Positions 61,550 to 64,000 of a stretch of 64,000 nucleotides of DNA are shown here, in pieces. Origin of the DNA: Marinovum algicola. Its GTDB lineage: Bacteria > Pseudomonadota > Alphaproteobacteria > Rhodobacterales > Rhodobacteraceae. A model generated the notes under the pieces. The model did not search any database and was not told the DNA's origin. It worked only from the letters and a program-made list of their open reading frames with translations. Numbering within the stretch: the stretch's first letter is position 1; every line of letters starts with the position of its first letter. The stretch is taken from the NCBI RefSeq assembly GCF_900109145.1, contig NZ_FNYY01000002.1:434001-498000 (forward strand). Reading direction: 5' to 3'. Made by a program: the position numbers and the translations under genes.

Positions 61550-62833
61550 TTACCACATCAACTTGCGCATATCGCCAAGCAGCGTCTTGAGCGTCACGCA
61601 GAAGCGTGCGGCAAGCGCGCCATCGACGGCACGGTGGTCGTACGACAGCGACAGAGGCTGCATCAGGCGCGGCTTGAACTCCTCGCCGTTCCAGACCGGC
61701 GCCATCTTGGAGCGGGTAAGGCCGAGAATGGCCACCTCGGGCGCGTTGACGATCGGGGTGAAGGAGGTGCCGCCGATGCCGCCCAGCGACGAGATGGTGA
61801 AGGTCGCGCCCTGCATGTCCTTGGACTTCAGCTCGCCTTCGCGTGCGGCCTTGGACAGCGACATCAGCTCTTTCGAGATCTCCACCAGCCCCTTGCGGTC
61901 GGCGTCGTTGATCACCGGCACCATCAGCCCGTTGGGCGTGTCGGCCGCAAAGCCGATGTTGTAGAAGTCCTTCTTGATCAGCTTGTCGCCGTCGGGATGG
62001 ATCGACGAATTGAACTCCCAGTGTTGTTTCAGCGCCGAGACGGACGCCTTGATCACGAAGCTGAGCAACGTGACGCGATAGCCCTCTTCCTTGGCCTGGG
62101 TGTCCATCTCCTTGCGGTACTTGTCCAGCTCGGTGATGTCCGCTTCGTCGTTGTGGGTGACATGCGGGATGTTGAGCCAGGAGCGGTGCAGCGCGGGGCC
62201 CGAGATCTTCTTGATCCGGCTCATCTCCACCTCTTCCACCGGGCCGAACTTCGAGAAGTCGACCGCCGGGATCGGCGGGATGCCCATGCCGCCCTGCGCG
62301 CCGCCGCTCGCCCCTGCCGGAGCAGCCGCGGTGGTGGATTTGAGATAGTTGGTCACATCCTCGCGCAGGATACGGCCCTTGCGGCCCGAGCCGTTGACCT
62401 TGGCCAGATCGATCTCGAGCTGGCGGGCAAAGGCGCGCACCGATGGCGAGGCATGCGCCTTGCCAAAGCCCGCATCGGTGACCGGCGCCGGGGCGGTGGA
62501 TTGTGCCGGCGTGGCACCGGCGGCGGGTGCGGCGGCCTTCGGCGCCTCTTCGGCCGGCTCGGCCTCTTCCTTGGGCGCGGCCTCGGCCGAACCTGCGTCT
62601 TCGCCTTCCAGCACCATGATCAGCGTGCCTTCGGAGACGGTGTCGCCCTCGGAGATCTTGATCTCCTTGACCTTGCCGGCGGCGGGCGACGGCACTTCCA
62701 TCGTCGCCTTGTCGCTTTCCAGCTCGATCAGCGGGTCTTCTTCGGACACCGTGTCACCGACGGAGACCAGCACGGTAAGGACGGGGACATCGGTGAAATC
62801 GCCGATGTCGGGGACGTTTACTTCAATTGCCAT
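61550..62833 (-). CDS. aceF: Dihydrolipoyl acetyltransferase (E2 of pyruvate dehydrogenase)
   Basis: The core E2 of the complex, 427 residues. One lipoyl domain is at residues 1-78 (lysine in ELESDKATMEVPSPAAGKVK). A Pro/Ala linker is followed by the E3-binding domain SVRAFARQLEIDLAKVNGSG then RKGRILREDV near residue 135. The catalytic domain ends in PLSLSYDHRAVDGALAARF with the HxxxDG active site near residue 400. One lipoyl domain, rather than the three of E. coli. It lies 21 bp after aceE. Confidence 0.95.
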   Translation of the reverse strand: MAIEVNVPDIGDFTDVPVLTVLVSVGDTVSEEDPLIELESDKATMEVPSPAAGKVKEIKISEGDTVSEGTLIMVLEGEDAGSAEAAPKEEAEPAEEAPKAAAPAAGATPAQSTAPAPVTDAGFGKAHASPSVRAFARQLEIDLAKVNGSGRKGRILREDVTNYLKSTTAAAPAGASGGAQGGMGIPPIPAVDFSKFGPVEEVEMSRIKKISGPALHRSWLNIPHVTHNDEADITELDKYRKEMDTQAKEEGYRVTLLSFVIKASVSALKQHWEFNSSIHPDGDKLIKKDFYNIGFAADTPNGLMVPVINDADRKGLVEISKELMSLSKAAREGELKSKDMQGATFTISSLGGIGGTSFTPIVNAPEVAILGLTRSKMAPVWNGEEFKPRLMQPLSLSYDHRAVDGALAARFCVTLKTLLGDMRKLMW

Positions 62834-62854
62834 ATTACTGTTCCTCCTTCCCGC

Positions 62855-64000
62855 TTACACCAGACGCGGGTTCGGCTTGTCGCCGTCAATTTCGTATTTC
62901 TTGAGCGCCTTCTCCACGTCGGCCTTGCTGACCGCGCCTTCGCGGTGCAGATCGACCATGGCCGCGGCGGCGATGTGATTGGCGTCCACCTCGAAGAAGC
63001 GCCGCAGATTGACCCGGCTGTCGGAGCGGCCAAAGCCGTCCGTGCCCAGAACGGTATAGCGGTTCGGCACCGCCGCCCGGATCTGCTCGGCAAAGTTCTT
63101 CATGTAGTCGGTGGCGACGACGATCGGGCCTTTGGCCTGTGACAGCTGTTTGGTCACAAAGGGCTCTTTCTCGTCAGCCAGCGGGTTCAGCCGGTTGTGA
63201 CGCATGCAATCCTGCATGTCGCGGGCCAGCTCGTTGAAGCTCGGGGCCGACCAGATGTCGGAGGTCACGCCGAAATCTTCCTTCAGCATTTCCGCCGCCT
63301 TCATCACCTGCACGAGGATCGTGCCGGAGCCCATCAGGTTGACGTGCTTCTTGCCCGGTTTCTCGACCTTCGAGAAGCGGTAGAGCCCCTTGATGATGTC
63401 CTCCTCGACGCCCATCGGCATGTCGGGGTGGCTGTAGTTCTCGTTCATCAGGGTCAGATAGAAGAACACGTCTTCCTGATCCTGATACATCCGCTTGAGC
63501 CCGTGATGCACGATCACCGCAACCTCGAACTGGAAGGTCGGGTCATAGGTGATGCAGTTCGGAATGGTCGAGGCCAGGATGTGGCTGTGACCGTCCTCGT
63601 GCTGGAGCCCCTCGCCGTTCAGCGTGGTGCGCCCGGCAGTACCGCCCAGCATGAAGCCGCGCGCGCGGCTGTCGCCCGCCGCCCAGGCCAGATCGCCGAT
63701 CCGCTGGAAGCCGAACATCGAGTAGTAGATGTAGAACGGGATCATCGGCACGCCGTGGTTGGAATAGGACGTCGCCGCCGCGATCCAGTCGGCCATGGCG
63801 CCGGCCTCGTTGATGCCTTCCTGAAGCACCTGGCCGCTTTCCGATTCCTTGTAATAGGACATCTGGTCGGCGTCCTGCGGCGTGTATTTCTGCCCCAGCG
63901 GGTTGTAGATCCCCACCGAGCGGAACAGGCCCTCCATGCCGAAGGTCCGGCTTTCGTCGGGCACGATCGGCACCACATGCTTGCCGATCTGCTTGTCCCG
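62855..64000 (-). CDS. aceE: Pyruvate dehydrogenase E1, homodimeric AceE (5' part off the right edge)
   Basis: The thiamine-diphosphate E1 that decarboxylates pyruvate; only the C-terminal 381 residues are in the window, and the frame continues past the right edge (RDKQIGKH before VVPIVPDE). The thiamine-enzyme pyrimidine-domain stretch FGMEGLFRSVGIYNPLGQKY and QEGINEAGAMADWIAAATSY includes the catalytic Glu. Later come RTTLNGEGLQHEDGHSHILA and YTVLGTDGFGRSDSRVNLRR. The single-chain AceE form, not the alpha/beta two-gene form, heads this operon. Confidence 0.94.
   Translation of the reverse strand, partial: RDKQIGKHVVPIVPDESRTFGMEGLFRSVGIYNPLGQKYTPQDADQMSYYKESESGQVLQEGINEAGAMADWIAAATSYSNHGVPMIPFYIYYSMFGFQRIGDLAWAAGDSRARGFMLGGTAGRTTLNGEGLQHEDGHSHILASTIPNCITYDPTFQFEVAVIVHHGLKRMYQDQEDVFFYLTLMNENYSHPDMPMGVEEDIIKGLYRFSKVEKPGKKHVNLMGSGTILVQVMKAAEMLKEDFGVTSDIWSAPSFNELARDMQDCMRHNRLNPLADEKEPFVTKQLSQAKGPIVVATDYMKNFAEQIRAAVPNRYTVLGTDGFGRSDSRVNLRRFFEVDANHIAAAAMVDLHREGAVSKADVEKALKKYEIDGDKPNPRLV

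Noticed and set aside
59474-63142. A 1222-codon open frame on the plus strand
   Set aside because: Antisense to lpdA, aceF and aceE. Its repeated segments only mirror the two lipoyl domains on the other strand.

Overview
The window is a GC-rich (by eye about two thirds GC), densely coded stretch of a Rhodobacterales/Roseobacter-group alphaproteobacterial chromosome. Supporting signs are the alphaproteobacterial cell-wall cluster with a DUF2484 gene inside it, a SAM-II riboswitch in front of metZ, a DUF1127 gene followed by CCTCCTCCC-loop RNAs of the kind known as cuckoo/CcsR RNAs in Rhodobacter, a divergent metR-metF pair, and GANTC clusters that suggest CcrM methylation. I see no prophage, insertion sequence, CRISPR array, rRNA or tRNA. 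The genus cannot be named from sequence alone.

Layout. 1-18523 (all minus except two genes): the dcw division and wall cluster, read mraZ-rsmH-ftsL-ftsI-murE-murF-mraY-murD, then ftsW-murG-murC-DUF2484-small membrane protein-murB-ddl-ftsQ, which runs off the left edge. Two plus-strand genes (an HI0933-type flavoprotein and a ParB/sulfiredoxin-like protein) sit between murD and ftsW. 18524-19380 is a long, relatively AT-rich regulatory region upstream of mraZ with phased GGGA boxes, a GANTC cluster and an inverted pair of DnaA-box-like 9-mers. 19385-24132 (plus): a cobalamin riboswitch and a btuB-btuF-btuC-btuD B12 uptake operon. 24166-25218: Mrp/ApbC. 25455-26185 (plus): a DUF1127 protein and an array of CCTCCTCCC-loop hairpins. 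26212-26835 (minus): a second cobalamin riboswitch, a 14-codon leader frame and an unrecognised 93-residue protein. 26994-31412 (minus): uvrD, trkH and a DUF1127-like small protein. 31653-34520 (minus): folE2, a small exported protein, and metZ behind a SAM-II riboswitch and terminator.

34641-47675 is ordinary mixed metabolism: yciB, an EamA transporter, a redoxin, mgtC-like, ftsY, a SPOR-like exported protein, an orphan NuoE-NuoF-type formate dehydrogenase beta subunit, an AlkB-like membrane hydroxylase, an alpha/beta hydrolase, an MFS transporter and thrS. 48000-50550 (plus) is a compact bufferin-type copper RiPP operon: DUF2282 precursor, DUF692 MNIO enzyme, DUF2063 partner and DoxX protein. 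50547-57223 (minus) has small exported proteins, hlyU, rpoD, dnaG, a NUDIX hydrolase and an ArsC-like reductase. 57450-59615 has cspA, metR and metF. 59780-64000 (minus) is the pyruvate dehydrogenase operon aceE (partial)-aceF-lpd.

Common threads: B12 status is sensed twice by RNA, with one target known (btu) and one unknown. Methionine supply is under a SAM-II riboswitch (metZ) and a LysR regulator (metR/metF). The most interesting pieces are the bufferin operon, the cuckoo-RNA array with its internal tandem duplication, the orphan B12-riboswitch gene, and the control region upstream of the dcw cluster. All functional calls rest on reading motifs by eye; no database search was run.
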